From assembly GCA_016294035.1 (NCBI GenBank), contig JAEDCT010000005.1, forward strand, positions 1 through 64,000: 64,000 bases of DNA, read 5' to 3'. The stretch is from Treponema sp. (GTDB taxonomy: Bacteria; Spirochaetota; Spirochaetia; Treponematales; Treponemataceae). The notes beneath the pieces were generated by a model. The model did no database searches and was not told the DNA's origin. It saw only the letters and a list, made by a program, of their open reading frames with translations. The translations under genes and the position numbers were made by a program. Positions 17,552-26,943 of this stretch are shown here, piece by piece (position 1 is the first letter of the stretch; the number at the start of each line of letters is the position of its first letter).

Positions 17552-19312
17552 CTATTTACTTTCCTGGGATTCTGGCAGGCTTGATGATTCAAGTTTGTCA
17601 ACGTTGTCCTGGAGATTTTTTGAGGTTTCAATCAGGTTTCTTGTAGAAACTGAAAATCCCTGGATGCTGGTACTGATTTGCTGCAGTGTCTGCACAATCT
17701 GGTCAAATGCTTTTGTCTGCTGCTGAACCAGATATTGAATTTCATTTGCAGACTGGGAATTTAATTTTGCAGAGTTGCTGATGTTTGTGAATCTGTCTTC
17801 AAGTCCAACAGCAAGCTCTGTTCCATGCTGGATAAGGTTTGAGTTATCATGGCTTGCCTTCAACAGATTGATTGCGGCTTCCTGAATCTCTGTGATTCTC
17901 TGCTTGATTTCACGAGTGCTGTCAATGGTACTGTTTGCAAGACGGCGGATTTCAGATGAAACGTTCTTGAAGTTTTTGCTTTGTTCCATGGCATTTGTTG
18001 CTTCAAGTTCTGCGTTAAAGGCAATGATCTTTGTCTGGTCGGAAATACCGTCAATAATATTTGCAACTTCCCAGATGGAATTGATTTTTTCGTTAAGGTC
18101 TTTTATTCCCTGAATGGTTATTTCGTTTGATTCTGAGATTGCATTGATTGAAACAAGAGAGCGTTCAAGAAATTCAGATCCAGTGACAACGTTTTCTACA
18201 GTTTCCTTTGCCAGATCAGCTACTTCAATGATTTTGTTTTCAATGTTGTGTGAAAGGGTTGTGGAATTTTCCATTGTGGAAACAATTTCCTTGATTCCGG
18301 TTGACTGTTCCACTGAAGTTGATTCTGTTGCATTGCATATTTTCTTGAGGTCGGTGATAGATGAACCAATGACTTTTCCAAGCTCTCGTGTTCGCTCAAA
18401 GATTGACTGGAACAGGAGAATGCTCTGGTTGATTAAATAATGGTTGTATGAGATTTCATCAGACAGGTCAGTCTCGATGAATTTAATCTTGCTTAAATCT
18501 GTGATGGCAATATCTTTCAAGGTTTGAATAAGACTTGAGTTTTTTCTCTGGATGTTAATGTAGAGAATAATGGATGATCCAAAAACGGTAATTGTATTCA
18601 GTATTCCAGTGTTTATCATTCTGGAAAGCTGCTTTGAAATTGATTCTCCCATGCCGATTTGATTGAAAGGATAGTATCCGGAAAAAATAATCATGCAGTT
18701 TATGAAGCATGTGAAGAAGAAGGGTATTGCAAAGAACAGAATGAATTGTGTTCCAAGTGAAGCTGAAAATGTCTTTCGTCTCATCACATATTCCTTTTCG
18801 ATTCCTGCATTGATAATTTCTGTTGCAAACTTTGAACAGATTCTGAAACTGCATGTATAGTTCATGAGACATGCAAAATAAATTCCGTATGCAAGTTCTG
18901 ATGACATAATCATGAGTGTGCTGAAGGAAATGTTTTTGACGTTGTAAATGTAATCAATAAGAATAATTGCACCAATTGTGTAGTATCCAAAAGCCATTAA
19001 CGCAGAATACCAGGGATACTGCATGAGTTCTTCAAAGATTTTTGTTCTTTCCTGGATTGTAGTCTTGAATTCCTTGAAGAAAGAAAGTCGTCTTGATATT
19101 TTCCTGTATGCAAAATGGTCAGTAAGCAATACTGCTGTAAACTGCATTACTAGTGTTGTGATTGCAGTGATCTTGAGCACATCAACAAACAATGACATGG
19201 GCAGCTGAGTAGAGAATGCTGCATAAACCAAGATAATAAAAGATGTAAAAATGTTTGGAAACAAACTCCCCAGTATAATGGTCTTTTCAAAATTCTTATT
19301 AGTGTTTGTCAT
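17552..19312 (-). CDS. MCP-like transducer B with six-helix membrane domain
   Basis: 586 residues, same architecture as its neighbours: six predicted membrane helices up to about residue 270, then a coiled-coil signalling domain. The tip keeps QTKIIAFNAELEA but the descending side has drifted (TNAMEQSKNFKNVSSEIRRLANS). No HAMP domain, periplasmic domain or C-terminal CheR-binding pentapeptide is visible. Its ribosome binding site GGAG is within the last codons of transducer C, whose stop is 1 nt upstream. A 61-nt gap separates it from transducer A. Confidence 0.83.
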   Translation of the reverse strand: MTNTNKNFEKTIILGSLFPNIFTSFIILVYAAFSTQLPMSLFVDVLKITAITTLVMQFTAVLLTDHFAYRKISRRLSFFKEFKTTIQERTKIFEELMQYPWYSALMAFGYYTIGAIILIDYIYNVKNISFSTLMIMSSELAYGIYFACLMNYTCSFRICSKFATEIINAGIEKEYVMRRKTFSASLGTQFILFFAIPFFFTCFINCMIIFSGYYPFNQIGMGESISKQLSRMINTGILNTITVFGSSIILYINIQRKNSSLIQTLKDIAITDLSKIKFIETDLSDEISYNHYLINQSILLFQSIFERTRELGKVIGSSITDLKKICNATESTSVEQSTGIKEIVSTMENSTTLSHNIENKIIEVADLAKETVENVVTGSEFLERSLVSINAISESNEITIQGIKDLNEKINSIWEVANIIDGISDQTKIIAFNAELEATNAMEQSKNFKNVSSEIRRLANSTIDSTREIKQRITEIQEAAINLLKASHDNSNLIQHGTELAVGLEDRFTNISNSAKLNSQSANEIQYLVQQQTKAFDQIVQTLQQISTSIQGFSVSTRNLIETSKNLQDNVDKLESSSLPESQESK

Positions 19313-19313
19313 G

Positions 19314-21179
19314 TTATTCTCCGTTGTTCATGTTGTTTGCTTGTGTATATTGATTGTTCAGTGCAAGAATGCGAAGAGAACTTTCTTTTAGTGAATCTAT
19401 GATTGTTGAAATAGATTTTTCATCTTCCTTGAAGTCGGACACATTGTTTCGGATTTCATTGAGGGTATCTATAATCTGGCTGAATATCTGGTTTTGTTCA
19501 TAAACATTGTTTTTTACCAGCTTTGAACTCTGGACAGTTTTCTGAGCCGAAGTCTTTATCTTCAGGAATTTTTCTTCAAGCTGTGAACAAATGTTGTTTC
19601 CCTGTTTTGTCTTTCTCATGCATGTGTTTCCGGAAATAATCAGTTCATCACTTGCAAGGGTAATGTCATGAATCTGATTCCTGATTTTTTTTGTAAGGTC
19701 AATTATGAAGTTTGTCAGTGATCGGATTTCCTGTGCAACTTCAGTGAAGTTTGTGTTTTTTGTATCTATTTTGTTTGATTCAAGTTCAGTGTTGAAGGCA
19801 ATTGTTTTTGTCTGCTCGGCAACATTGTCAATGATATTGACGATGCTCTGAATGTTGGAAATTTTTTTAGAGAGGGACACCAGACTTGAGATTGTTTCCA
19901 TGTTTGCGTCGGTAATCTGCTGCATTTTGGAAATGTTTTCGCTTAAGTCCTTGAAGATAATGTCAACATTGTTGAGGGACTTCGAAGAAACGTTAACGGC
20001 TTCATCAATTTTCTTGATGATTTCTCTTGAAATAATGCTTATGGACTGCATGATTGCAAGAATGGTTTCGATTTTCTTTGTCTGGCTTATAATGTTTTCT
20101 TCTGTTTCCTTTGAAAGCTCGTATAGTTCAGATGAACTTGTTGTCAGCATTTCGTTGTTGTCTGTGTTTTTAAGCATCAGACTGTCAATCAAAACGAGTG
20201 TTTTCTTAATCAGGTAGAGTGTGTATGAATTTTCATTTGAAAGATCAACATCAATATTGTAAGAACTTTTTGTGAGTGAGCCGTTAATGAGTCCATTGAG
20301 AGTTTTGCTCATTTTTACCATGTACTGATGAAAATTCTTGAAGTACAAATAGATCAGAGTGAAACAGCAGGTAATGTTGGTGAATGTTACAAAAATAACT
20401 CTAGGAATTCCTGCAACTGTTGAAAAATGTTTCTTTACAAATAGACCTGCTTCTTCGAGGGTTGAAAGTGTTGTGCTTGCCACGTATCCGTTCATGTGTA
20501 CAACGATGTAGCTTTGTGAGAGCTTGATTGCAGCAAGGGTGAATAATTGTGAGAAAATCAAAGGTAAAATAATCTGCAGGAAAAAAAGTGTTTTTGAGGA
20601 AAGCCCAAAAAAGAATTCTGTTTTCTTGATTTCAACACCCTGTGCAACAATCAGGCATGCGATTTTCTTGCATTCATATTCCGTGTTGGAGAAAATAATC
20701 ATGATGTATACATAGACGAGAGCCATGTAGCTGATGATGAAAAATTCAATAATCTTTTTGTCTATGTTGAGATTAAAATATAACTGAAGAACCGTAATGG
20801 CTCCAACCACATGGTAAATGAATTGAGTTCCAACACTTTTGTTGAAGGGATATTTAAGGACTTTTTTCAGCAGAGTCTTTCTGTATCCTATGCTAAGCCC
20901 AGTTTCTTCCCAGTGCAGGATTTCATTGGACAAGGAGTTTGTCAATATTGAGTTAAATATCAAATCCAAAGCTGTGAAGATTATAATGTCACCGAACAGA
21001 ATAAAGAAAAAATCTGTCTTGAATTGAGTAACCGGAATGGATGACAAAAAGAATGTGTAAAAGAGAATCAGTATCATAACAATCAGATTAATTGGAAGCT
21101 GATTGATATAAATTTCCTTTATGGAGTTAGTCTTCGAGTGTGAAATCAGTGAATTTAGTTTTTTTAGAATCTGATTCAT
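19314..21179 (-). CDS. MCP-like transducer C, strongly diverged tip
   Basis: 621 residues. Six membrane helices, with longer loops than the other three, then a coiled-coil domain. The tip reads EQTKTIAFNTELESNKIDTK and continues as TEVAQEIRSLTN, so the glycine hinge (AGE/AGK) and much of the kinase/CheW contact surface are lost. The start overlaps the stop of transducer D by 4 nt (ATGA). It may modulate the array, pair with a paralogue or no longer activate a kinase. Confidence 0.78.
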   Translation of the reverse strand: MNQILKKLNSLISHSKTNSIKEIYINQLPINLIVMILILFYTFFLSSIPVTQFKTDFFFILFGDIIIFTALDLIFNSILTNSLSNEILHWEETGLSIGYRKTLLKKVLKYPFNKSVGTQFIYHVVGAITVLQLYFNLNIDKKIIEFFIISYMALVYVYIMIIFSNTEYECKKIACLIVAQGVEIKKTEFFFGLSSKTLFFLQIILPLIFSQLFTLAAIKLSQSYIVVHMNGYVASTTLSTLEEAGLFVKKHFSTVAGIPRVIFVTFTNITCCFTLIYLYFKNFHQYMVKMSKTLNGLINGSLTKSSYNIDVDLSNENSYTLYLIKKTLVLIDSLMLKNTDNNEMLTTSSSELYELSKETEENIISQTKKIETILAIMQSISIISREIIKKIDEAVNVSSKSLNNVDIIFKDLSENISKMQQITDANMETISSLVSLSKKISNIQSIVNIIDNVAEQTKTIAFNTELESNKIDTKNTNFTEVAQEIRSLTNFIIDLTKKIRNQIHDITLASDELIISGNTCMRKTKQGNNICSQLEEKFLKIKTSAQKTVQSSKLVKNNVYEQNQIFSQIIDTLNEIRNNVSDFKEDEKSISTIIDSLKESSLRILALNNQYTQANNMNNGE

Positions 21180-22936
21180 GCTTCATCCTCCTGTGTTCCA
21201 TTCTGCTCACCAATTATTTTTGCAAGCTTCTGGAGCTTTTCTACCTGAGTGTTGAGGAGTTGTGATGATTGAGAAAAAAGTTCAAATCCTGAATTGAGTT
21301 CAAGAAGAGTATCATCAATCTGTTCAAATGCCTTTGACTGAGTAAGACTGATATTAAGAGTGTTTTCAATTGTTTCAGTAGTGATGTCACTTGAAATTTT
21401 CAGGTCACTGAAGTTTTCTTCAAGCCTGGAATAGAATTCACTTCCTTCACGTGTTTTCTGGATTCCGCTTTCACTTGTTATAATCAGGTTGTCTGTTGAA
21501 TGCTGGATGGCAGTAATCTTCTGCTTGATGTCTGTTGTTGCATCTGTAATTGTAGATGCAAGTCGTCTGATTTCATTTGCAATAATATGAATTTTTTCGC
21601 TGGAGTCATTGCTGATGAAAACATCAAGTTCTGCGTTAAATGCAATTGTTCTTGTTCTTTCCGCAATGTCATCAATTGTGTTTATGACATCCCACATTTT
21701 GTCAATTTTTTTGCTAAGCAATTTGATGCCGTTGACTGTATCAAGATTTGCCTGAACAATTTCTGTCATTTTAGAAATACCTGCTGAAAGAAGCTCAGAT
21801 CCCTGAAGTGTTTCTTCCTGTGTTTCCCGGGCGTTGTCCTGAATTTCCGTGATGGAGTTTGAGAGCCTTGTCTGCTGGTGTTTTGTGTTTTCAAGTGTTG
21901 CTATACATTCTCTTACTGCTGATGCTTCAGATATTGCTGTCTGGGCTGTGTCTTTTGAGAGACTGAAAAGTTTTTCCGATGAGTCAATTATCTGTTTACG
22001 GCTATTTGTAGTGTCCGTGAGAAGATCCTGAAGATGGCCTATGAACCCGTCAAGAATAAAAATCTCGTGTGAAACTTCATTGCTTAAGTCTGTTGGAAGA
22101 TACAGAGGTGAAAAGATGTTTTCTGTGAGTTTTTCCAGGGTCATGTTTACGTTATCAACTGATTCCCTGATTTGTTTCTGAATATAGAGTCCCATGAGAA
22201 CGGTAATTAAAGTGTTAAGTGTAAACAGTGATACGGTTCTGTACAGGTTTTTTGGTGAAAGAACTTCATCATAGTGAATCATCCAGCAGAAAATAATCTG
22301 TGATACTGCAATAAGAAATAATGGCAGAACATAGAAAACCAGGATTCTGGTATGAATCGGACACCTGATTGCCTTTTCTTCAATCAGTTGCTGGGCGTTT
22401 ATGTCTTTTTGAATGAGTTCGTATGTTTTTCTGGAGCATAGGTTTTCGGCATAAAAAAATGCATTTGCTCCAGAGTTATATGTTCCCAAAAGTGATGTGA
22501 AGCAAATGTATGCAAGAGTTTCCCTTGAAATGGTGAATCTAAGTGTCAGTGCAATTATGCAGGCCAGGCATATTATTGAGAAAATAATAACCACTTCCTT
22601 TGCAATCTTTTTTGGACATGCCAGAAGAAGCTTTACTGCATGTGTTCGTTCCTCTGCCGAGAGATTTCCGTTTCTGTCCCGCTTAAGAAGTGCTGAGGTT
22701 TCTTCTGTAATAATTTTGTTGGTGTAGGGTGCAACAAAAAACTGTGCTACAAAGGCGAATGAAACAACTGTAAGTGTGAAGTACAGAAGTTCCTTCGGGG
22801 CCTGCGTTGAGAATAATCCTGCTGAAACGAAAATATAGAGAAGGAAAACGGCACCGCATAAAAGATTCTTTAGGCGGCCTGCATCCATCATTTCGTGTTC
22901 AAAATCTTTGTAGTTGTTGTCTGTGTTGTTTTCCAC
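21176..22936 (-). CDS. MCP-like transducer D, most degraded tip
   Basis: 586 residues. Six membrane helices, then a coiled-coil. The tip reads ERTRTIAFNAELDVFIS and continues as EKIHIIANEIRRLAS, keeping only the IAFNAEL core and the EIRRLA segment. It is the first receptor gene after the cyclase (10-nt gap). Of the four it is the furthest from classical receptors, so classification depends on the shared layout and position as well as the tip. Confidence 0.75.
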   Translation of the reverse strand: MENNTDNNYKDFEHEMMDAGRLKNLLCGAVFLLYIFVSAGLFSTQAPKELLYFTLTVVSFAFVAQFFVAPYTNKIITEETSALLKRDRNGNLSAEERTHAVKLLLACPKKIAKEVVIIFSIICLACIIALTLRFTISRETLAYICFTSLLGTYNSGANAFFYAENLCSRKTYELIQKDINAQQLIEEKAIRCPIHTRILVFYVLPLFLIAVSQIIFCWMIHYDEVLSPKNLYRTVSLFTLNTLITVLMGLYIQKQIRESVDNVNMTLEKLTENIFSPLYLPTDLSNEVSHEIFILDGFIGHLQDLLTDTTNSRKQIIDSSEKLFSLSKDTAQTAISEASAVRECIATLENTKHQQTRLSNSITEIQDNARETQEETLQGSELLSAGISKMTEIVQANLDTVNGIKLLSKKIDKMWDVINTIDDIAERTRTIAFNAELDVFISNDSSEKIHIIANEIRRLASTITDATTDIKQKITAIQHSTDNLIITSESGIQKTREGSEFYSRLEENFSDLKISSDITTETIENTLNISLTQSKAFEQIDDTLLELNSGFELFSQSSQLLNTQVEKLQKLAKIIGEQNGTQEDEA

Positions 22937-22946
22937 GAAATTGCTC

Positions 22947-24857
22947 CTATTTGTTTGTGAGGGTTATTGCCCCATCCCAGTCTTTTGGCTTTGATCTGGC
23001 AAATTCTTTGCATCGTTCAAGAAGAACTTTTGTTGCCTTGTCTTTAGGCATGAGAATTTTTGCAATGCGAAGGTAATCCTGTGCTCCATAGAAATTTCCC
23101 ATGAGATACTGATACAATCCCTTTGAATAGTTCATGAGGAAATTTTCTGAATAGTTATTGTCAGTTCCCATAATCTCAAAAATTTCCACAGGAATTGATT
23201 TTCCCTTAACCTTGACGTTGTCAAGATATCTTGTTTTGAATGAAGTTTTTTCAAGAAGATACTTTCCAAGGTCCTTGTCCTTTTCAGCTTCTTCAATATC
23301 TCTTCTGACTTGACCGGTAATGAGAATTGGAGTCCCGTATAGTTTTGTCAGATTCTGAACACGGGAAGCAATGTTGACATCATCACCAATGACTGTGTAT
23401 TCCTTTTTGTCTTCGCTTCCAATAGTTCCTGATATTGGCTCTCCGTAATGAATGCCGATTCCAATTTCAAACTTCTGTCCTTCCGGAAACTTCAGAAGGT
23501 GAGTGTCCATGTTTTTTACTTCCTCAATCATTTCAACGGCTGCGTTTGCCGCTCTGTCTGCATTGTACTTAAAACTTTCAGGAACACCGAATAAGGCCAT
23601 GATTTCGTCACCCATGAATTTGTCAATTGTTCCACCGTGTTTCTTGATGATGTTTCCCATTTTCGTGAAGTAATTGTTCAGGAATGTGATTACGGCTTCT
23701 GGTTCATTCTGTTCTGTCAGGGCAGTAAAATTTCTTATGTCTGCCATGAGAATTGCAACTTTTCTCTGCTCTCCAATTGCTGAGGTTACGGTTTTGTCTC
23801 CCTGGACAATGCTGTTGATAACTTTTGTTGGAAGGAATCTGGAAAAGGCCAGCCTGATTTTTCGTTCGGAACCCTCAATTTTTCTGAATACAATTGCCTT
23901 TTCAATTACGATTGAATATGTTTCCACAAAGAAATCGATTCTCTTCTGTGTTGTCATATCAATTGGCCTTGAGTCTGAAGTTGAAATGTGAAGTGTTATT
24001 GGAAGTTTCTTTGAAGGGTCAATAGGGAAAAACTCATAGTTCTTGAGCTTGATATTGTCATCAGAAAGGGTTTCAATGATATTTTCAATTGTAATGCTTG
24101 TTTTCCAGTTGAATTCCTTTCGGCTTGAGATGCGGCTTGTGAAATCCGAGCGGCAGATTTTCTTGAAGTCGTCTACATCATTTTTTGTGAGCGAATCTGA
24201 ATAGTCGTAGTATTCGATTAGTGTTTCGTCATTAATGATGATTCCCAAAGCGTCATAGGCATAGATTCCTGAAATTGTGGATGATATATGGATCAGCAGT
24301 GAGTCTATGTCCCAGATATAGTTTTCAGCATTGAAAGCATTCTTTATCAGGTTAAGCTTGAAGAAGTCTTCTCCAAATGCTTCTGTTACGAGTTTTATGA
24401 GTGCTGTGTCATTTAGTTCCTTGTCATTTGTTTCCTTGGTTTTTCGATATGGATTATCCGTGGTTTCATCTTTTATTTCCGCTGTTCTGGCAAGTCCCTT
24501 ATCAATGAGAGTCAGAAGATAGTGGATGTTTTCCGGTGAAGGTTCATACAATCCGTCGCTTTGTGCTGCATCTGCCCAGAACTTTGATTCATTTACAATG
24601 GATGGTGTGCAGATTATGAAAACTGTTTTTGAAAGCTTTCTGGTTCCCTTGACAATCCTGCACAGGTTGAATCCGTCAATGTTTGGCAGGAGAGAAGATG
24701 CCAGAATGATGTCATAGTTTTCCTTGTAGTGGAGTTTGAGGGCTTCAATTCCGTCGGTGCATTCTTTAATTGAGTAGCCGGCTTCTTTAAGAGCTTCTGC
24801 CAGTATTCTGGAGATTGTCTTTGATGTTTCTGCAATGAGTACGCGTTTATTTTTCAT
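22947..24857 (-). CDS. Pseudo-receiver / class III adenylate or guanylate cyclase
   Basis: 636 residues. The N-terminal receiver fold (1-120) lacks its chemistry: the acidic pair is AE (VLIAETSKT) and the phospho-Asp position is Ser (LASSLLPNIDG). A GAF-like middle region follows (about 150-330). The class III cyclase domain (about 360-550) keeps both metal Asp residues (MADIRNFT and GDEIMALFG) and the transition-state Asn and Arg (VNIASR), so it should be active. A short helical tail ends the protein. It should make cAMP or, less likely, cGMP. It overlaps the end of cheA by 11 nt. Confidence 0.87.
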   Translation of the reverse strand: MKNKRVLIAETSKTISRILAEALKEAGYSIKECTDGIEALKLHYKENYDIILASSLLPNIDGFNLCRIVKGTRKLSKTVFIICTPSIVNESKFWADAAQSDGLYEPSPENIHYLLTLIDKGLARTAEIKDETTDNPYRKTKETNDKELNDTALIKLVTEAFGEDFFKLNLIKNAFNAENYIWDIDSLLIHISSTISGIYAYDALGIIINDETLIEYYDYSDSLTKNDVDDFKKICRSDFTSRISSRKEFNWKTSITIENIIETLSDDNIKLKNYEFFPIDPSKKLPITLHISTSDSRPIDMTTQKRIDFFVETYSIVIEKAIVFRKIEGSERKIRLAFSRFLPTKVINSIVQGDKTVTSAIGEQRKVAILMADIRNFTALTEQNEPEAVITFLNNYFTKMGNIIKKHGGTIDKFMGDEIMALFGVPESFKYNADRAANAAVEMIEEVKNMDTHLLKFPEGQKFEIGIGIHYGEPISGTIGSEDKKEYTVIGDDVNIASRVQNLTKLYGTPILITGQVRRDIEEAEKDKDLGKYLLEKTSFKTRYLDNVKVKGKSIPVEIFEIMGTDNNYSENFLMNYSKGLYQYLMGNFYGAQDYLRIAKILMPKDKATKVLLERCKEFARSKPKDWDGAITLTNK

Positions 24858-26943
24858 TCAAAAGCTCCCTCACTTTCTGAAGCAATGCCTCTCGCTTAAA
24901 ATCAGACTTTACAAAAAATGCCTTTGCGCCGGCTTCCAGGAACTGTCTTTTCTGGTCTTCCTTGTATGCACCGGTTACAACTACAATCGGGATTCCATCG
25001 TACTGTTCCATTCTGCTTAAGTTTGCAAGAAGAGTATTCCCATCCATTCGCGGCATGTTAATGTCTGTTACAATTGCATCAAAGTGTGTCATCTTCAGTT
25101 TTTCAATTGCATCGATTCCATCATAGGCAGTTTCAACGATATATCCGACACTCTTGAAAATAGTCTCCTCAATCTGCCTTGTGGTTTCTGAATCGTCAAC
25201 AATTAGGATTTTCTTTGAGATGCTTTTGTTCATGACCTGATATTTCTTGAGGTCGTATGCAACAAGTCCCCGTGTTTTTTGAATCAGGCATGGAATGTCA
25301 AGAATAGGAATGATTGCATAGTTTTCATCATAAACAACTCCCTGCAGTGCTTCTATTTTCCTTAAGATCTGCGGCATTGGATTTATTATGACATTTTCGT
25401 TTTGCTGGATTGAATCAACTACCAGAGCCAGCCTTGTTTCTATGTATTCAACAATGATTATGGAATTAATGTTTCGTGTTCGTTCTGTGCCAAGTATTGA
25501 TGACAGGTAGTAAAGCGGAATCAGTTTGTTCCTTATGCTGATATAGTTCTGTCCCTGAAGGGTGTGAATGCTTTTTTCTGTTGCCGCAACAATTTCCTGA
25601 ATGTAGTGTGAAGGAATCATTACTTTCATTCTTCCTGCAAATACAAAGAGCCCTCGCTGTGTTGCAAGTGTGAGAGGAATCGTAAGCTCGAATGTTGTTC
25701 CCTCGTTTTTCTTTGTGTGAACCTTGATCTTTCCCTTGATCTTTTCCATGCAGTTTCTGACTATATCAAGACCCATTCCGCGTCCGGAAAATTTTGATGT
25801 GCTGTCAGAAGTTGAGAATCCCGGAGAGAAAATATATTGCTGGAGATCCTTGTCCTGCATCTGGTCAATCTCAGTTTTTTTTGCGGTAAAAATCTGCATT
25901 GCTTTTTCACGGACCTTGTCGTACTGGATTCCAGATCCGTCATCCATTATGCTGAGAATTACCTTGTTTGATGTCTGTGTCGTATGAATTGAAATGAGTC
26001 CTACTGGATTTTTCCCGAGGCTGATTCTTGTTTCTTCATCCTCGATTCCGTGGACAAGAGAGTTTCTGATAATGTGCAGGAGAATTGTCCTGACTTCTTC
26101 AAGAATCATTTTGTCCATCATGAAGCTTGATGGAGGAATATCAATCTGAATTTTTTTGTTCAGGTGAATTGCATCGTTTTCAATTTCTTTTTTTAGGGGG
26201 GAGAGCACCATTTCAAGAGGGAACATTCTTAGAGCGAAGATATGTCTCTGTGTTTCAAAAAGTGCATCCTCAGTAATGGTTATGTCTTCCTTGATTTGTC
26301 GTGGAAGTTCAAATGGCTGCTTCAGGTTTCCGGCCTTGAGTTTTTTTTCCAGGCTTTCAATCTGATGCTTCAATCTGAACTGCTTGATGATGAGATTGTC
26401 GTATGACTGGATGATTTCGTTTATTCGCTTTATGTCGATTCTGACTGAAGTGATTTTGTCAAAGGAATCGCTTGTTGAAAATTCTTCCTCATCGCTGCTT
26501 AACTCGATTTCATTGTTCTTTGTGATTTCTTCGTAAAGATAATCCGGGTTTATGTAGTAGCCCTGTGCAGCTTTCTGGCAAATGTCGCTGATTTTTTTTA
26601 TGTCCATGGAATCACTGTCAGTTTCCTTGACTTTGTCCATCATCTTGAATAAGTATTCGACAAGATAGTTTGTGAGCTTAATGAAGTGTTCTGAAATATC
26701 TGCGTTGTCAATGGAAATGCTTTTGAACAGGTCTTCAAATCGATGGGCAATTTCTTCTATGTTGTTGAAGTCCAGCATTCTGGCAGAGCCTTTAATCGTG
26801 TGAAGATTTCTGAGTATGCTGTTGTGAAGGTCCTTGTCTTCCGGTGACTTGATGAGTTTTTCTATATCGCTGCTGATTGAATTAAGTCTTTCTGTTGATT
26901 CCTCAAGAAAGGACTCAATGAATTCCTTTTTGTCAAAAGACAT
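24847..26943 (-). CDS. cheA: CheA-type histidine kinase with C-terminal receiver
   Basis: 698 residues. Hpt domain with phospho-His H48 (NLHTIKGSARML), a dimerisation region, HATPase with N box (HIIRNSLVHGIE) and G boxes (DDGSGI, GRGMGLDIV), a CheW-like regulatory domain (about 420-560), then an intact receiver (ILIVDDSETTR, Asp in VTDINMP). No P2 CheY-docking domain is evident. This CheA-receiver fusion is the FrzE-like arrangement. The start abuts the cheR stop. With no cheY in the operon, phosphate may pass to its own receiver, to CheB or to an outside regulator. Confidence 0.93.
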   Translation of the reverse strand: MSFDKKEFIESFLEESTERLNSISSDIEKLIKSPEDKDLHNSILRNLHTIKGSARMLDFNNIEEIAHRFEDLFKSISIDNADISEHFIKLTNYLVEYLFKMMDKVKETDSDSMDIKKISDICQKAAQGYYINPDYLYEEITKNNEIELSSDEEEFSTSDSFDKITSVRIDIKRINEIIQSYDNLIIKQFRLKHQIESLEKKLKAGNLKQPFELPRQIKEDITITEDALFETQRHIFALRMFPLEMVLSPLKKEIENDAIHLNKKIQIDIPPSSFMMDKMILEEVRTILLHIIRNSLVHGIEDEETRISLGKNPVGLISIHTTQTSNKVILSIMDDGSGIQYDKVREKAMQIFTAKKTEIDQMQDKDLQQYIFSPGFSTSDSTSKFSGRGMGLDIVRNCMEKIKGKIKVHTKKNEGTTFELTIPLTLATQRGLFVFAGRMKVMIPSHYIQEIVAATEKSIHTLQGQNYISIRNKLIPLYYLSSILGTERTRNINSIIIVEYIETRLALVVDSIQQNENVIINPMPQILRKIEALQGVVYDENYAIIPILDIPCLIQKTRGLVAYDLKKYQVMNKSISKKILIVDDSETTRQIEETIFKSVGYIVETAYDGIDAIEKLKMTHFDAIVTDINMPRMDGNTLLANLSRMEQYDGIPIVVVTGAYKEDQKRQFLEAGAKAFFVKSDFKREALLQKVRELLNEK

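Noticed and set aside
17491..17631. 47-residue N-terminal extension of transducer A
   Set aside because: It lies in the end of transducer B and the gap, has no hydrophobic pattern, and the ATG at 17490 has a good ribosome binding site.
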